Assembly: GCF_037975245.1 (NCBI RefSeq)
Contig: NC_092565.1
Span: forward strand, 2,428,499 to 2,492,498
Length of the DNA: 64,000 nucleotides
Direction: 5' to 3'
Source: Apostichopus japonicus
Taxonomy: Eukaryota; Echinodermata; Holothuroidea; Aspidochirotida; Stichopodidae
The notes beneath the pieces are model-generated. The model saw nothing but the letters and a program-made list of their open reading frames with translations, searched no databases and was not told the origin of the DNA. The translations under genes were made by a program, and so were the position numbers. The first letter of the stretch is position 1; the number at the start of each line of letters is the position of its first letter. Of the stretch, positions 62,940 through 64,000 are shown piece after piece.

Positions 62940-63475
62940 AAGAACAAGGAATATGTGAAAAGCATTAACTCCACGCACAACCCCAAGAGTGGGTGGTTAG
63001 GCTGTTATAAGATATCTCAGTTAGAAGAACCATTCAACCTCATGGGCTCAAAATTTAGGAAGGACATGACTAACTTTTCTTCTGTTCCCCCTCCATCTCC
63101 CCTTGCCCACACCTCCCCCCTGCACTCCTCTTCTCATAGCTCTCTTCCTTTCTGTCTTTGTCCTTCTCTAGTTTATTCCCTACCCCCTTCCCTTTATCCT
63201 CTCTTTGTCCCTTCACTGTTTATCTCCTACCTCTCCTCTTCCCCTGTTGGTTTCTTTCTTTCTTCTCTCCATCCCGTGTCTACTAATCCCCTTAAATCTA
63301 TCTCTTTGTGTTCACCATGCTCATTAACCTGTCTGTATTCTGTGCGTGTTTTTGTCCCTTCTGTTAGTGTTACTTGTCATTTAGCCTCTGAAGATCCTGC
63401 TAGGATCGAAACGTCAGGCCAACTTACTTTACACAAGATATCTCAGTATTATCATAAACACAATGGCAATTAAAA
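62940..63475 (+). mobile_element. Retroelement-like fragment with pyrimidine-rich body
   Basis: AAGATATCTCAGT is present at both ends (about 63009 and 63436), with a long CT-rich block and then CTGAAGATCCTGCTAGGATC + GAAACGTC at 63388-63415. The open 181-residue frame is serine/proline/leucine-rich because of the CT bias and has no domain. Element class not determined. Confidence 0.4.
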
Positions 63476-64000
63476 ATATCAATAATGAAGAGTAAGTTCC
63501 TCCCAAAGATAACTAGATTACTAGACTAAAGCTGACAAATTACATCTGGAGAAAGGATTCCTTATAGTTTCATCTCTTAAAATATCAATCTGAGACACAG
63601 TGGTAATATCAAGTACAAACATTGACTGCATTCAAATACTTGGCAGCAAATGGAACTGAACATCCAGGCAAGATTAATGTTTACATATATGGTCATAATG
63701 AACCATGTGTAATAGCTGGTTTTTAATACAAAACTTCTGGTAATTGCAGTTAATTGCTTATCAAAATTGCCAAAACTTCTGAACCACATCCTCATAGCAT
63801 TCTGTGTTGCAAAGATATGAATAAATATTTCAAAGTTTGTTTTGTAAATTTGTCTGGTATAAAGCAGAATGGATGACGTCTTTTTTTTAGGATTGGCATT
63901 TGAACTGAAAAGTTTTGTTATTTTCTTTATCCACAGAGAAAAGGAATAGTTTTATAAAAAGATCAATTTTGATGAAATTTTAAGTACAGAGAACTTTGAC

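Noticed and set aside
62928-63473. 181-residue plus-strand open frame
   Set aside because: Ser/Pro/Leu-rich because the DNA is pyrimidine-rich; no domain, and it lies in a repeat-like fragment.

Overview
The window is animal nuclear DNA: AT-rich, low coding density, short exons bounded by GT/AG splice sites, tRNA-derived SINEs, DNA-transposon remnants and many minisatellites. The protein matches and the repeat landscape suggest a marine invertebrate deuterostome, most likely an echinoderm. That placement is an inference; nothing here fixes the species. Both genes I can build lie on the minus strand.

Region 1 (about 1-12.9 kb) holds a complete MFS transporter gene of the FLVCR/SLC49 family, best matched to SLC49A3 (MFSD7). 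Nine coding exons between 12623 and 2020 join in phase to 1461 nt (486 residues plus stop). A probable 5' non-coding exon lies just upstream. Three introns carry minisatellites (13-, 23- and 18-bp units), and intron 8 contains a SINE into which a hAT-like MITE has inserted.

Region 2 (about 12.9-32.3 kb) has no gene I can support. It is a mobile-element graveyard: two SINE families, a LINE 3' end, a U2-snRNA-derived fragment, several hAT-type MITEs with readable target-site duplications, a 2.5-kb composite element containing another MITE, a 1.4-kb inverted-repeat element also containing a MITE, and an internally deleted Ty3/Gypsy pol.

Region 3 (about 32.3-60.5 kb or beyond) is the 3' part of a dysferlin/myoferlin-type ferlin gene. 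Sixteen internal exons plus a choice of two last exons give about 715 C-terminal residues: an acidic/proline linker, two C2 domains and the tail anchor. The N-terminal C2 domains must lie past 64 kb.

Two points stand out in the ferlin gene. First, the last exon is tandemly duplicated: 33102-32910 and 32705-32519 have the same splice phase, each encodes the membrane anchor plus stop, and they match at 38 of 60 residues. Second, the linker before the C-terminal C2 domains is built from small phase-0 cassette-like exons (15, 54 and 36 nt), with two more phase-compatible candidates further upstream. The ferlin introns are packed with minisatellites (30-, 40-, 95-, 45-, 35-, 92- and 56-bp units), two of them with clear higher-order structure.
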